Source: Deltaproteobacteria bacterium
GTDB lineage: Bacteria; Desulfobacterota; Deferrimicrobia; Deferrimicrobiales; Deferrimicrobiaceae
DNA: 44,762 bases
Reading direction: 5' to 3'
Assembly (NCBI GenBank): GCA_003105225.1
Contig: PQAK01000147.1
Location: forward strand, 1-44,762
Shown: piece by piece, positions 25,389 to 33,499 of the stretch
How positions within the stretch are numbered: the first letter of the stretch is position 1
How the letters are laid out: every line of letters starts with the position of its first letter
Position numbers and translations under genes: made by a program
The notes under the pieces: generated by a model
The model's database searches: none
Told to the model about the DNA's origin: nothing
Seen by the model: the letters and a program-made list of their open reading frames with translations, nothing else

Positions 25389-26353
25389 TCCTTCCCCTCC
25401 TTGTTCCGGGTGGATGCGTAGCACATTCCCAGGAGAGCCGGCCAGATCGTGAGGACCAGGGGCACGGCGGACAGGAACCCCTTCGTCTGCTCCACCAGCG
25501 GCTTCTCCACGAGGTTCGCGGGGAAATCCAACCGGTCGAAGGGAACTCCGGACAGGTACAGCCAGCTCGTCCCCCCGACCTCGTACTCGCCGAAGATGTG
25601 GTCGACGTACCGGTCCGGGTTCTTCCGGATCCGTTCCCTCGCGGCCCGGATGAGGTCCGACCGCTTGCCGAAGGTGACCGCTCCCACGGGGCAGGCCTCG
25701 GCGCAGGCCGGAATCCCCCCGTTCTTCACCCGGCCGTGGCACATGGTGCACTTGACGATCCGGGGATCCAGCGCGCTTTCATAGTCGTAGGCCGGGACGT
25801 AGAAGGGGCACGCGACCATGCAGTAGCGGCAGCCGAAGCACACGTCCTTGTTGTAGAGCACCGCGCCTTCGGGGGTCTTCGTGTAGGCCCGCACGGGGCA
25901 GGCGGAGGCGCACCCGGGCTCGTTGCAGTGGTTGCACTGCACCTTGCGATACAGGGGCTTGTCGGAGGATTTCGGGTTTTCGTACCGGTTGACCACCGTG
26001 TAGGCCGAGGCCGTCGGCCGCCTCTTCTTCTCGAAGACCGACTTCTCGTCGAAGGGGACTTCCGGCTCCGGCAGCCCGTTCGCCCGGTTGCACGCCTTCT
26101 CGCAGGTGCGGCAGCCGACGCATTCGGTCAGGTCCGTGAGCATCCCCTTGCGGTCGGGCCATCCCTTTATCTTGTTGTCGGCAAACACCTCCGCCGACGC
26201 GCCGACCAGGGTGGCCCCGCCGGCGGCCGCAAGGGTCTGCAGCACCCGCCGCCGGCTGAGCGTCGCCTTTCCCGCCTCCTCGTTCTTCCCCGACGGATGT
26301 TGCCCTTCCGGGACGTTGCCTCCCGGGATGTTCCTTTTCGGGATGTCAGCCAC
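25385..26353 (-). CDS. Tat-exported four-cluster ferredoxin subunit (HybA/DsrO-like)
   Basis: 322 residues from GTG 26353, which has AGGAGG seven bases upstream; ATG 26368 (adding MRRFS) is the alternative. Residues 4-23 form a four-fold pentapeptide repeat (IPKRN, IPGGN, VPEGQ, HPSGK). Then come a twin-arginine signal (SRRRVLQTLAAAGG) and four [4Fe-4S] sites: CVGCRTCEKAC, CNHCNEPGCASAC, CFGCRYCMVAC, CTMCHGRV with CAEAC. A C-terminal helix (FLSAVPLVLTIWPALLG) anchors it. It wires NrfD to the cytochromes on the periplasmic side. Confidence 0.92.
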   Translation of the reverse strand: MADIPKRNIPGGNVPEGQHPSGKNEEAGKATLSRRRVLQTLAAAGGATLVGASAEVFADNKIKGWPDRKGMLTDLTECVGCRTCEKACNRANGLPEPEVPFDEKSVFEKKRRPTASAYTVVNRYENPKSSDKPLYRKVQCNHCNEPGCASACPVRAYTKTPEGAVLYNKDVCFGCRYCMVACPFYVPAYDYESALDPRIVKCTMCHGRVKNGGIPACAEACPVGAVTFGKRSDLIRAARERIRKNPDRYVDHIFGEYEVGGTSWLYLSGVPFDRLDFPANLVEKPLVEQTKGFLSAVPLVLTIWPALLGMCYASTRNKEGKE

Positions 26354-26387
26354 GGAGAACCTCCTCATCCCCTCTATAGGGGTATTC

Positions 26388-26867
26388 TCACTTTTTCCCG
26401 TCCAGCCTCGCTTGCGCCGCCGGGACGTGGCACATCTCGGTGCACCCCTTCGGGTCCTTGCCGACGGTGCCCACGTCCCCCCTGTGGCATTTGAAGCAGG
26501 CCTGATGGTAAGCCGCCTTGAGGGTCGGCCGGTCGATTCCGGCGCCGGGCCCGGCGGATGCGGAATGGCACTCCCGGCAGGGCTTGAGCATGCCCGCGTT
26601 CACGTTCTTTTTGAAAGCGGAGGGGTCGGTCCGGTGGCACTGGGTGCAGGATCGGACGTCCGTCGAGCCGTGCTGATGATGGCAGTCCGCGCATCCCCCG
26701 GCCGTGGAGACGTGGCCGGAATGGTTGAACCGCACCGGTTCGTAAACCCGGGACAGGCTTCCCAGCACGAGTTCCTTCGGAACGTTCCCGACCCCGGCCT
26801 TTTCCCCGGCGGCGGAGACCCCGGCCCAGAGGGCAATGGCCATCACGACGACGGTTGCGTTCTTCAC
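26388..26867 (-). CDS. Small multihaem cytochrome c (class III/c7-like)
   Basis: 159 residues from GTG 26867 (SD AAGGAG), overlapping the upstream stop (GTGA). A signal peptide is followed by RFNHSGHV and four CxxCH sites (CADCH, CTQCH, CRECH, CFKCH) plus one CX3CH (CTEMCH). The NHxxH and CHHQH histidines are likely distal ligands, as in cytochromes c3/c7. It would be periplasmic and part of the same redox complex. Whether the CX3CH site binds haem is open. Confidence 0.88.
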   Translation of the reverse strand: MKNATVVVMAIALWAGVSAAGEKAGVGNVPKELVLGSLSRVYEPVRFNHSGHVSTAGGCADCHHQHGSTDVRSCTQCHRTDPSAFKKNVNAGMLKPCRECHSASAGPGAGIDRPTLKAAYHQACFKCHRGDVGTVGKDPKGCTEMCHVPAAQARLDGKK

Positions 26868-27295
26868 GATTTGGACTCCTTCCCCTTCGCTTCGGATTTC
26901 ACCTTCTTCCGGTTCTTCCGGCCTCCCAGGTACGCCTCGACCGGCCGCCACCCGAAGAAGGCGGTCTTTCCCGCCGCCCCGAAGGCCTTCTCGAGCCCCT
27001 CCGCCGCCATGCCCGCAAGCTCCGCGGCGAGGGTGCAGGCGAAGACGAAGGGAAGCGCGATCACGTAGGCCAGCCCGATGAAGGGAGCGGAAGCGAGCCG
27101 TCCCACGGTCCTCCATGCTTCCCGGTACCCCGATTTCCGCAGGTGCTCCATCTCCTCGCCGGCGGACTCCTTCAGGGTCTTGAAGGGCTTGGGCTTGAGG
27201 ATCTCCGCATAGAGGATGTACCCGGTGATCGCCAGGACGGAAATGATGTACTCCACCCCTTTGACGTGCGTCGTGAAGTCGATGAGCGTGTGCAT
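26864..27295 (-). CDS. Small membrane protein of the respiratory module (paralogue 2)
   Basis: 143 residues, ATG 27295 after GGGGAGG. Hydrophobic helices at about residues 14-30 and 72-95, and a basic C-terminus. The C-terminal motif FGWRPVEAYLGGRKNRK is shared with the upstream gene product (FGWRPTEAYLAGKNRK). I do not recognise a named family. Its position, translationally coupled to the small cytochrome, suggests an assembly or membrane-anchoring subunit of the complex. Confidence 0.8.
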   Translation of the reverse strand: MHTLIDFTTHVKGVEYIISVLAITGYILYAEILKPKPFKTLKESAGEEMEHLRKSGYREAWRTVGRLASAPFIGLAYVIALPFVFACTLAAELAGMAAEGLEKAFGAAGKTAFFGWRPVEAYLGGRKNRKKVKSEAKGKESKS

Positions 27296-27314
27296 GGTGT
27301 CCTCCCCTTGTCGG

Positions 27315-27668
27315 TTATTCTTTCGTCCCGCTGCCGTTCTTGTCCTTCCGGTTCTTCCCCGCCAGGTACGCCTCGGTGGGCCGCCACCCGAACGACACGC
27401 TCGTCCGGAGCTGGGAGAGCACGCCCCCGAAAATCCTGTGGCCCAGCAGGTAAAGCGACAGGCCGATGATGGTGACGGGCAGAAAGACGATGTACAGCCC
27501 TCCCGAGATGATCCCGTAGAGGAACAGGATGGCGAAGGGGAGGCGGCTGTACGTCGACTCCAGATTTCCCGGGAGCACGCCTTCCTTCTTCATCTCCACC
27601 AGACGTCCGGTGCCCGATTCCCAGTAGGTGCCTGCCCCGACCTCTTGTCCGCCGGTGAATTTCTGCAT
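27315..27668 (-). CDS. Small membrane protein of the respiratory module (paralogue 1)
   Basis: 117 residues from ATG 27668 (SD GGGAGGTG); an in-frame ATG 29 codons upstream lies beyond the predicted -10 and is rejected. One long hydrophobic region (PFAILFLYGIISGGLYIVFLP and the following segment) probably forms two helices, preceded by a hydrophilic 40-residue N-terminus. The C-terminal FGWRPTEAYLAGKNRK motif repeats in the next gene. It is the first gene of the module. Confidence 0.8.
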   Translation of the reverse strand: MQKFTGGQEVGAGTYWESGTGRLVEMKKEGVLPGNLESTYSRLPFAILFLYGIISGGLYIVFLPVTIIGLSLYLLGHRIFGGVLSQLRTSVSFGWRPTEAYLAGKNRKDKNGSGTKE

Positions 27669-27726
27669 CTGACTCACCTCCCTTGCGGTCTTGCGGGTTA
27701 CCGGCAACGTTCCCTTGATGGTGCCC

Positions 27727-27755
27727 ACTATAGGGGAGGCCCCATGCCGCAACAA
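27727..27755 (-). promoter_or_regulatory. Promoter of the respiratory module
   Basis: Leftward -35 TTGTTG (27755-27750), a 17-base spacer and -10 TATAGT (27732-27727), about 60 bases before the first start codon. Spacing is ideal, and the hexamers match consensus at 4/6 and 5/6. Confidence 0.7.
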
Positions 27756-27757
27756 TC

Positions 27758-27769
27758 GGTAGAACTACC
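27758..27769. promoter_or_regulatory. Dyad just upstream of the -35 (candidate activator site)
   Basis: GGTAG-AA-CTACC is a perfect 5-2-5 inverted repeat starting 2 bases upstream of the -35. A related TACCTAT lies near 27791-27797. The spacing of two resembles the 7-2-7 sites of NarL-type regulators, and such a regulator is encoded in this operon; binding is inferred. Confidence 0.45.
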
Positions 27770-27903
27770 TAGATTTCGGGGAAAGAGTACCTATGCGGCG
27801 CCCGTTAAATCCGTAGGCGCGTGAGGATGCGGGTATGCGGAGGGTTATGGAAACGGGTGCAAAAACCCGGGCGTAAGGGAAGATCCTGAACGTTATCGAA
27901 GGA

Positions 27904-28431
27904 TTATCTGAACATGCTCTCCGCTACCTTGATCAGCTCCAGCGGCGTGGAGCGGGCGGCGACGGTGATATGGGTATTCCCTTCCGACCAGGAGATGCGG
28001 GAGCAGGGATCCCCGTTGCCGCACGTCCCCACCTCCAGCGTGGCGTCCCGGCCTTTCAGCGGGTATCCGACCTTTTCCTTGAGCTGCGCGATCTTGATCC
28101 TGCCGTCGGTGCGGAACGATGCGGAGCCCGACTGGGAGATGACCAGCCCCGCGGATTTTCCTCCCGCCTGTTCGAACTCCATGATGAGCGCCGGGAACGG
28201 CTTCCCCTGCGCCAGGACCGTGGAAGGCGGCCACGAGAGGTTCTGCGGGAAATACGACGGGACGCGGATCTCGCGGAAGGAGAGCTCGGCCTTCACGTCC
28301 TCGACGCTGGCGTACTTCCGCATCAGGTCCCGCTGCGTCAGCATCGGCAGCCATCCCGCGATCTTCAAGCCCCCCGCGAGAATCGCGATCGCGGCCGCGA
28401 ACAGCAGGTAGTTGGAGAATTTCCGTTGCAT
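27904..28431 (-). CDS. Membrane-anchored protein of unknown function
   Basis: 175 residues from ATG 28431 (SD GGAGAGA); the reading frame continues upstream only as antisense of the peptidase gene. One N-terminal hydrophobic segment (LLFAAAIAILAGGLKIAGWLP) anchors a domain outside the cytoplasm, with a possible disulphide pair (CGNGDPC). No family motif is recognised. It is 14 bases downstream of the peptidase gene, so the two probably form an operon and act together. Confidence 0.75.
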   Translation of the reverse strand: MQRKFSNYLLFAAAIAILAGGLKIAGWLPMLTQRDLMRKYASVEDVKAELSFREIRVPSYFPQNLSWPPSTVLAQGKPFPALIMEFEQAGGKSAGLVISQSGSASFRTDGRIKIAQLKEKVGYPLKGRDATLEVGTCGNGDPCSRISWSEGNTHITVAARSTPLELIKVAESMFR

Positions 28432-28445
28432 GGGGTCTCTCCGTG

Positions 28446-29441
28446 TCACACGACGAAGTAGTCGATCACGATGACGGCGCAAAGGGTCAGCAGAAAAACC
28501 GGCCAATCCCCGCCGGACGGGGATCCGGGACGGTTTTCGAGACGGGCGATCCGGCTCTCGATGTTCAGCCGGTGGCTGTACTCCTCGATCCGGTCCGATA
28601 CGCGGCTTCCCCCGTCGGTCCCGGCATCCTCCGCGGGCCCCGGGTCCAGGTACAGCTTGCGCAGGGCGCCGGCCAGCTCGAGCGGTTTCTTCGTGAAGGA
28701 AGCGGCCATCTCGTCGCAGATCTTCTCGTCCTCCTGCACGGACCTTCGGAACTCGACGAGGGCGACGGGATTGAAAAACATGACGATGCGGACGAAGAAC
28801 ACCGGCAGGAGGAACGGCCGCCGGCTCCTCATGATGTGCGCGATCTCGTGGGCCAGGGCCGCCTGCAGCTCCTCCGCGCGAAGGACCTTGAGCAGGCCCG
28901 ATGACAGGTAGATGGAGGCCTTCTTCCCCGTGGAGGAGAAAAGGACCGGGTCCTCGTCCTCGAGGATGTGCGTCTCGGGCTTCTCCACCGGCAGCGGCTC
29001 CAGGGCCGCCCGCACCGACGCGTCGCCGCCTTCCCGCAACTCGCCCGGGGGGCCGTATTTCCTGGACACGAAGGTGTGCCGCAGGATGGGCAGAAGCTCC
29101 TGGGCGAGAAACACCAGCGCCGTGATCGAGAAGACGAGGAGCAGGACCGCGCCAAGGGGCACGCCCCAGGGCAGCCCGATGTTGATCCACCGGCTGCTGT
29201 CGAAGAGCGCGCTCATTCGGAAGTAGACCGACCCCCTGCCGGGATCGGCCAGCTGGTACAGCGGGTAGGAGAATACCGGGAACACGATGGCGATCAGGAG
29301 CAATCGCAGCCGGACGAACGGGCTGGCGATCCGGAAAGCTACGATGGCGATTTCCACGATGGCGGCGGCGACCAGGGAGTGAAAGAAGGCCTGGGTCGCG
29401 TAGAGGCCGGGAAGGGAAGTGAAAAAATCGGATAAACTCAT
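28446..29441 (-). CDS. Membrane metallopeptidase, M48/M56 (HtpX/BlaR1-like)
   Basis: 331 residues, ATG 29441 with a weak SD. Hydrophobic segments near 20-60 and 92-118 precede a cytosolic-facing peptidase domain with the zincin motif HEIAH (H198, E199, H202), and a further Glu in the downstream EDEKICDEMAA, the usual third ligand region. One more hydrophobic helix lies at the very end (WPVFLLTLCAVIVIDYFVV). BlaR1-like proteins are sensors and HtpX a quality-control protease; this gene has no BlaI-like regulator beside it, so the role is undecided. Confidence 0.85.
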   Translation of the reverse strand: MSLSDFFTSLPGLYATQAFFHSLVAAAIVEIAIVAFRIASPFVRLRLLLIAIVFPVFSYPLYQLADPGRGSVYFRMSALFDSSRWINIGLPWGVPLGAVLLLVFSITALVFLAQELLPILRHTFVSRKYGPPGELREGGDASVRAALEPLPVEKPETHILEDEDPVLFSSTGKKASIYLSSGLLKVLRAEELQAALAHEIAHIMRSRRPFLLPVFFVRIVMFFNPVALVEFRRSVQEDEKICDEMAASFTKKPLELAGALRKLYLDPGPAEDAGTDGGSRVSDRIEEYSHRLNIESRIARLENRPGSPSGGDWPVFLLTLCAVIVIDYFVV

Positions 29442-29533
29442 TTTCCGCCCATGATAGCGTCACCGGCGGAAGAAATGAAGAGAGGAAAACCCCATGGCCG
29501 CGGCGGAAACCGCCGCCTGGCCTCACGAACCGG

Positions 29534-30655
29534 TCAACCGGGTTCTCCCCCTTCGCCGCCGGGACCTTCGGAAAGGACGCCGGGATCTTTCGCGCGACGC
29601 GCCCGTTCCTTGTACATCTCGAAAAGGAGAAGGGAAAGGGAGAGAATGACCGGCCCGGCGACGACCCCGATCAACCCGAAAGCGGCAAACCCGCCGATCG
29701 CTCCCAAGGCTATGAGCGATACCGGCAGTTCCGCCTTCCCGCCGATGAGCAGCGGCCGGACGATATTGTCGGCGCTGCCGACGACAAGGACTCCCCATGC
29801 GAGCAGGAAGATCCCCTTGGCGGTCTTGCCGGCCAGAAGCAGGTAGACCGACCCCGGTAGCCAGAACAGGGCCGTCCCCACGATCGGGACGAGGGCCGCG
29901 ACCGCCATGAGGCTGCCGAAGAGGACCGGCGACGGCAGGCCGCCGATCCAGAACCCGATCCCGCCGAGAAGGCCCTGGATGAGGCATGTCCCGAGAATCC
30001 CGACGACCCCGGCCGTGAGCACCCGGGACAGGTTCTCCTTGAGCGCCGCCTTGTCCGGGGCGGGGAGCGGGACCACCGACCAGAACTCTTCCTGGAGCCG
30101 GCGCCCGTCCCGGTAGATGAAGAAGAGGATGACGAGCATCAGGACGAGATGGAAGAGGGAGACGAAGACGTTCTTCAACAGCCCGCTCGCGAATCCCACC
30201 AGGGAGGAAGCCGCCTGCTTCGCTGCGGGCATGAGGTCCTTCCCGATATCGATATCGAAGGTCTGAAGGAAGGAATCGCCGCGGGCGAGCCACGGGGCGA
30301 CGGACGGGTGGGCGCGGATGGCGTCGATGCCGGGGATCTTTCCGCTCGCGGCGGCGGCCTCGAGGACCCGGTACGTATCCGCAGCCTCGCCGGCGAGAAG
30401 GACGATCAGCCCGACCGTCGGGAGAATGAACACGAGGACCACGAGGAGGGTCATGACCGCCGAGGCCGCCCCGTCCCTGCCCCCGAACCGTTTCAGGATC
30501 CTTTCGTAGACGGGAAAGGTCGCGATGCCGATGACCGTTGCCCAGGCGATCGAGATCCCGAACGGCGCCAGCAGCAGGTACAGCAGGGAAATAAACAGGA
30601 GGGCGAAGGCAAAGGCGGCGAGCGTCCAAAATACTTTCGAATCCATGGCTATCAT
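29534..30655 (-). CDS. AI-2E/PerM-family permease
   Basis: 373 residues, ATG 30655 (ATG 30646 is a possible alternative). Seven to eight hydrophobic segments with the family's long amphipathic middle region, followed by FFIYRDGRRL, LIQGLLGGIGFWIGGLPSPVLFGSLMAVAALVPIVG in blocks, and DNIVRPLLIGG, typical of the AI-2E transporter family. Members are linked to autoinducer export, Na+/H+ exchange or unknown substrates; nothing here decides. It ends 92 bases before the peptidase gene start. Confidence 0.9.
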   Translation of the reverse strand: MIAMDSKVFWTLAAFAFALLFISLLYLLLAPFGISIAWATVIGIATFPVYERILKRFGGRDGAASAVMTLLVVLVFILPTVGLIVLLAGEAADTYRVLEAAAASGKIPGIDAIRAHPSVAPWLARGDSFLQTFDIDIGKDLMPAAKQAASSLVGFASGLLKNVFVSLFHLVLMLVILFFIYRDGRRLQEEFWSVVPLPAPDKAALKENLSRVLTAGVVGILGTCLIQGLLGGIGFWIGGLPSPVLFGSLMAVAALVPIVGTALFWLPGSVYLLLAGKTAKGIFLLAWGVLVVGSADNIVRPLLIGGKAELPVSLIALGAIGGFAAFGLIGVVAGPVILSLSLLLFEMYKERARRAKDPGVLSEGPGGEGGEPG

Positions 30656-30705
30656 TCTGTCCGAGGGGCTCCGCCGTGTCCAACACTATCGCGCGGAATT
30701 GTTGC

Positions 30706-30711
30706 TATAAT
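30706..30711 (+). promoter_or_regulatory. -10 element of tRNA-Arg(TCT)
   Basis: A consensus TATAAT lies 10 bases before the tRNA 5' end. I see no good -35 at the usual distance. Confidence 0.6.
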
Positions 30712-30721
30712 CCCCTCGTGC

Positions 30722-30798
30722 GCGCCTGTAGCTCAGGCGGATAGAGCAGCTGCCTTCTAAGCAGCGGGTCCGGGGTTCGAGTCCCTGCAGGCGCGCCA
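30722..30798 (+). tRNA. tRNA-Arg, anticodon TCT (island target)
   Basis: 77 nt, acceptor GCGCCTG/CAGGCGC, discriminator G, encoded CCA. The anticodon stem GCTGC/GCAGC encloses loop CTTCTAA, anticodon TCT (decodes AGA). Partial copies of its 3' half occur at 37491-37514 and 40247-40292. Confidence 0.97.
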
Positions 30799-30861
30799 GA
30801 ATCCTTAGCCATGGCGTTGACGACCTCGTCCTCCACGATGCGCACCTTCCGGCTCAGGACA
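30799..30861 (-). pseudogene. Response-regulator N-terminus cut off at the tRNA
   Basis: Just past and overlapping the stop of the leftward kinase gene, a frame reads RKVRIVEDEVVNAMAKD, which matches the first strand and acidic pair (VEDE) of a receiver domain. It stops being protein-like at the tRNA-Arg 3' end (30798). Kinases of this class are usually followed by such a regulator, so the gene appears truncated by recombination at the tRNA. Confidence 0.65.
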
Positions 30862-33499
30862 CCACCCTCTTCATGATGTCGATGTCCCGGAATCGGAATA
30901 TGAACTCCTGCCGCGGATCGTGCCTGAGGTCCACCGTTCCGCGCAGCTGATGCACCGCCAGGTTGTAGACCAGTTTCAAGCCCAGCGACTTGATCCGGGA
31001 CAGGTCCAGGTCCCTGGGCAGCCCCGGCCCGTCGTCCCGGTACGCAAGCTCCACATCGTCCTCCCTTTGACGCAGGGAAAGGTAGATCCTTCCGGCCTTC
31101 CGGTCCGGGAAGGCGTGCTTGAGGGAGTTGGTGACCAGCTCGTTGATGATCAGGCCGCAGGGCTGCGCCGCGTCGATGGAGAGGAAGATCTCCTCCAGGT
31201 CCAGGACCGGCTTGACCGGCCCATCATCCCCCTGGTGGACCTGAAGGAGTAGGGTCAGCAGATCCCGGAAATACACCTTCATGCTTAAGGAGGTGACGCT
31301 GCCGGACCGGTAGAGATTCTCGTGCACCAGCGCCAGGGAGCGGATCCGGTTCTGAGCCTCCATGATGATGGGTATGAGCTTCCCGTCTCCCAGCTCGGTC
31401 GCCTGGAGGCTTAAGAGGCCCACGATGACCTGCATGTTGTTCTTCGTCCGATGCGACAGCTCCTTGAAAAGGACCTCCTTCGCCGCCAACGAGGCCTTCA
31501 GCGCCTTCTCCATCGCTTTGAGCTCCGTAACGTCCGTCGAGACTCCCAGAACGTGACCGACTGCGCCATCGGGATCACGTTCCGGCGCCAACTTCAGGTA
31601 GAAGGTCTTTGTTCCCTCCGGCAATGGAAACTCGAATTCAAGGTCCCTGTCTCGCCCCTTGTGGAACACGTCCCGAATGGCCTCTTCCCATAACCCGCAC
31701 AGGGGCTCGGGCATGCCGACGTCCCGGTTGGTCCTGCCGATGAACCTGTCGATGGGGATGCCGGTGTACTCCTCGGATTTGGGATTGAGGTACACGACCC
31801 GCAGATCCCTGTCGTATCGCATCAGGACCGACGGCATGTTTTCCGCCAGGGACCGGTACCGCGCCTCGCTCGCCCGAAGCGCCTCCTCGGCCGAGATCCG
31901 CTCGGAGATGTCGATGCTGTAGACACGGATGCGCTGGATGGCATCGATATAACGGATCGACTGGTGGTAGTGTCGCCCATCGGCGGCAACGACGCGTGAG
32001 GTCTGACGCTCCTCACCCCGCCGGAACCGATCCGTGACCTCCCTCAGGCCGGCCAGCCAGGGATGCGACGATCCCGCCTCCTCAAGGTCGGGAAAGAGTT
32101 TTCGGGCCGTCGGGTTGGCATAACAGACGACTCCCTCGGGATCGATTTCCACGACGAGGTTGGGGTTGAGCTCGGGGAAGGAGGCCAGGCGGGCGACGAT
32201 CGCTTCGGTCTTTTTACGCTCGGTGACATCCAGCCAGGAAGCGGCAATGCCATCCCCCATCTTGACAATCCGGATGTCGAATGCCCGGCTATCTTGTTCC
32301 CCTCCCGGTAAAACGCCCGTGTAAACCCAGGAATCCTCGATGAACGGCTCCCCCGTCTCCACGATCCGGACGAAGTTCCTGAACCAGTCGCTCTCCTTGA
32401 TTCCGGGGAACAACTCCGTATAACTCCGCCCGAGGGAGTCCTCCCGGCTCCGCCCGTTCATCCGGCAGCCTGCCTCGTTGATGTACTTGTACCGAAAGTC
32501 CGCGATCTGCCCCGCTTCATCCCGTATCGCCGAAAGGATGGCAAAACCGTTGACCATGGTCTCCACGCTCATGCGGAACTGCTTCTCGCTCTGTTGCAGG
32601 GCTTCTTCGGCGGCGCACGCCGCGGCCTCCTCGCGACTCAACTGCGCCGCGCTGCGCCACAGAAAGCCCGCAAAGACAAGGATCAAGGTGATGACGAGCA
32701 GCCCTGTACCCATGGCGGTGTCGGTGATGCCCAGGTACTGGGTATGCACTTGAAGCAAGCCCATCGCCAGCGGCACCAGAATCACCGCCGGAAGCATCTT
32801 TCGAATCAGCACCCCACCCGCATCCGGGCGCAGCAGCGCGGCCATTGGCCCGCCCCGGGTATACGCCAGCAGAAGCCCTGCGCCCAACGAGACCAATGCC
32901 ACCACCGTCGGCCATGCGATTCCCGTCAGGCGCGGCAGGCCATAGAATCCCTTGATACCGTAGAGGAAACCCACCGCCGGCAGGAGATTGATCACACACA
33001 CGACCAGACCCAGGTAAGGGGTCATCCCCTTCCGGCTCCATGCCAGCGCCAACAGGCCCGTCCCCAGGAGCGTCAAGCTCAAGGATCCGGGCGGTCCCAT
33101 GCGGTTGGGGCTGGCCGTTGCCACGGCTCCCCGCGCTTCCGTGGCCAGCAGTTGGTCAATGCCCAGATCAAGGCCAAACAGGTGCTGACTGAGGGTACAT
33201 GCTCCGATGAGCAGCACGAGGGCCGCCAAGCCCGTTCCCACCGCGCGGCGCTGCCGGCCCGCGACAGGTCCCGCCAGCAACAGCAGCGCAACTCCGGCCA
33301 GCAGTTGCCCGAGGGCCATGTTGGTTTTTACGGTGAGAACAGCCGCAGCAGACCATTGAGCGGCCCAGCCTCCCAGCCACGCCACCAGCCAGAAACCACC
33401 GATGAACATGGCCATGGCGCCGGTTACGCGAACGGCCCATGCTGCAGAACCAGGATGGGAGTTCGACTCCGGATGATGGGAATCCTTGGGATTCCTCAT
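30854..33499 (-). CDS. Multi-PAS membrane histidine kinase (HisKA_2/HWE-like)
   Basis: 881 residues, ATG 33499. About eight N-terminal hydrophobic helices (residues 20-280, MASE-like membrane sensor), then three PAS modules (about 305-430, 435-535, 550-670), and a HisKA_2 domain with LSHRTKNNMQVIVGLLSLQ (H683). The ATPase has N-box ELVTNSLKHAF and DDGPGLP. Such kinases typically phosphorylate stand-alone receivers. Its expected partner downstream is truncated (30799), so it may be orphaned. SD before the ATG is weak. The gene lies inside the proposed tRNA-Arg island. Confidence 0.9.
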   Translation of the reverse strand: MRNPKDSHHPESNSHPGSAAWAVRVTGAMAMFIGGFWLVAWLGGWAAQWSAAAVLTVKTNMALGQLLAGVALLLLAGPVAGRQRRAVGTGLAALVLLIGACTLSQHLFGLDLGIDQLLATEARGAVATASPNRMGPPGSLSLTLLGTGLLALAWSRKGMTPYLGLVVCVINLLPAVGFLYGIKGFYGLPRLTGIAWPTVVALVSLGAGLLLAYTRGGPMAALLRPDAGGVLIRKMLPAVILVPLAMGLLQVHTQYLGITDTAMGTGLLVITLILVFAGFLWRSAAQLSREEAAACAAEEALQQSEKQFRMSVETMVNGFAILSAIRDEAGQIADFRYKYINEAGCRMNGRSREDSLGRSYTELFPGIKESDWFRNFVRIVETGEPFIEDSWVYTGVLPGGEQDSRAFDIRIVKMGDGIAASWLDVTERKKTEAIVARLASFPELNPNLVVEIDPEGVVCYANPTARKLFPDLEEAGSSHPWLAGLREVTDRFRRGEERQTSRVVAADGRHYHQSIRYIDAIQRIRVYSIDISERISAEEALRASEARYRSLAENMPSVLMRYDRDLRVVYLNPKSEEYTGIPIDRFIGRTNRDVGMPEPLCGLWEEAIRDVFHKGRDRDLEFEFPLPEGTKTFYLKLAPERDPDGAVGHVLGVSTDVTELKAMEKALKASLAAKEVLFKELSHRTKNNMQVIVGLLSLQATELGDGKLIPIIMEAQNRIRSLALVHENLYRSGSVTSLSMKVYFRDLLTLLLQVHQGDDGPVKPVLDLEEIFLSIDAAQPCGLIINELVTNSLKHAFPDRKAGRIYLSLRQREDDVELAYRDDGPGLPRDLDLSRIKSLGLKLVYNLAVHQLRGTVDLRHDPRQEFIFRFRDIDIMKRVVS

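Noticed and set aside
23073..25421. 782-codon rightward open frame opposite the cytochrome c and NrfD genes
   Set aside because: Antisense shadow in GC-rich coding DNA; the opposite strand carries 13 CxxCH motifs and SD sites.
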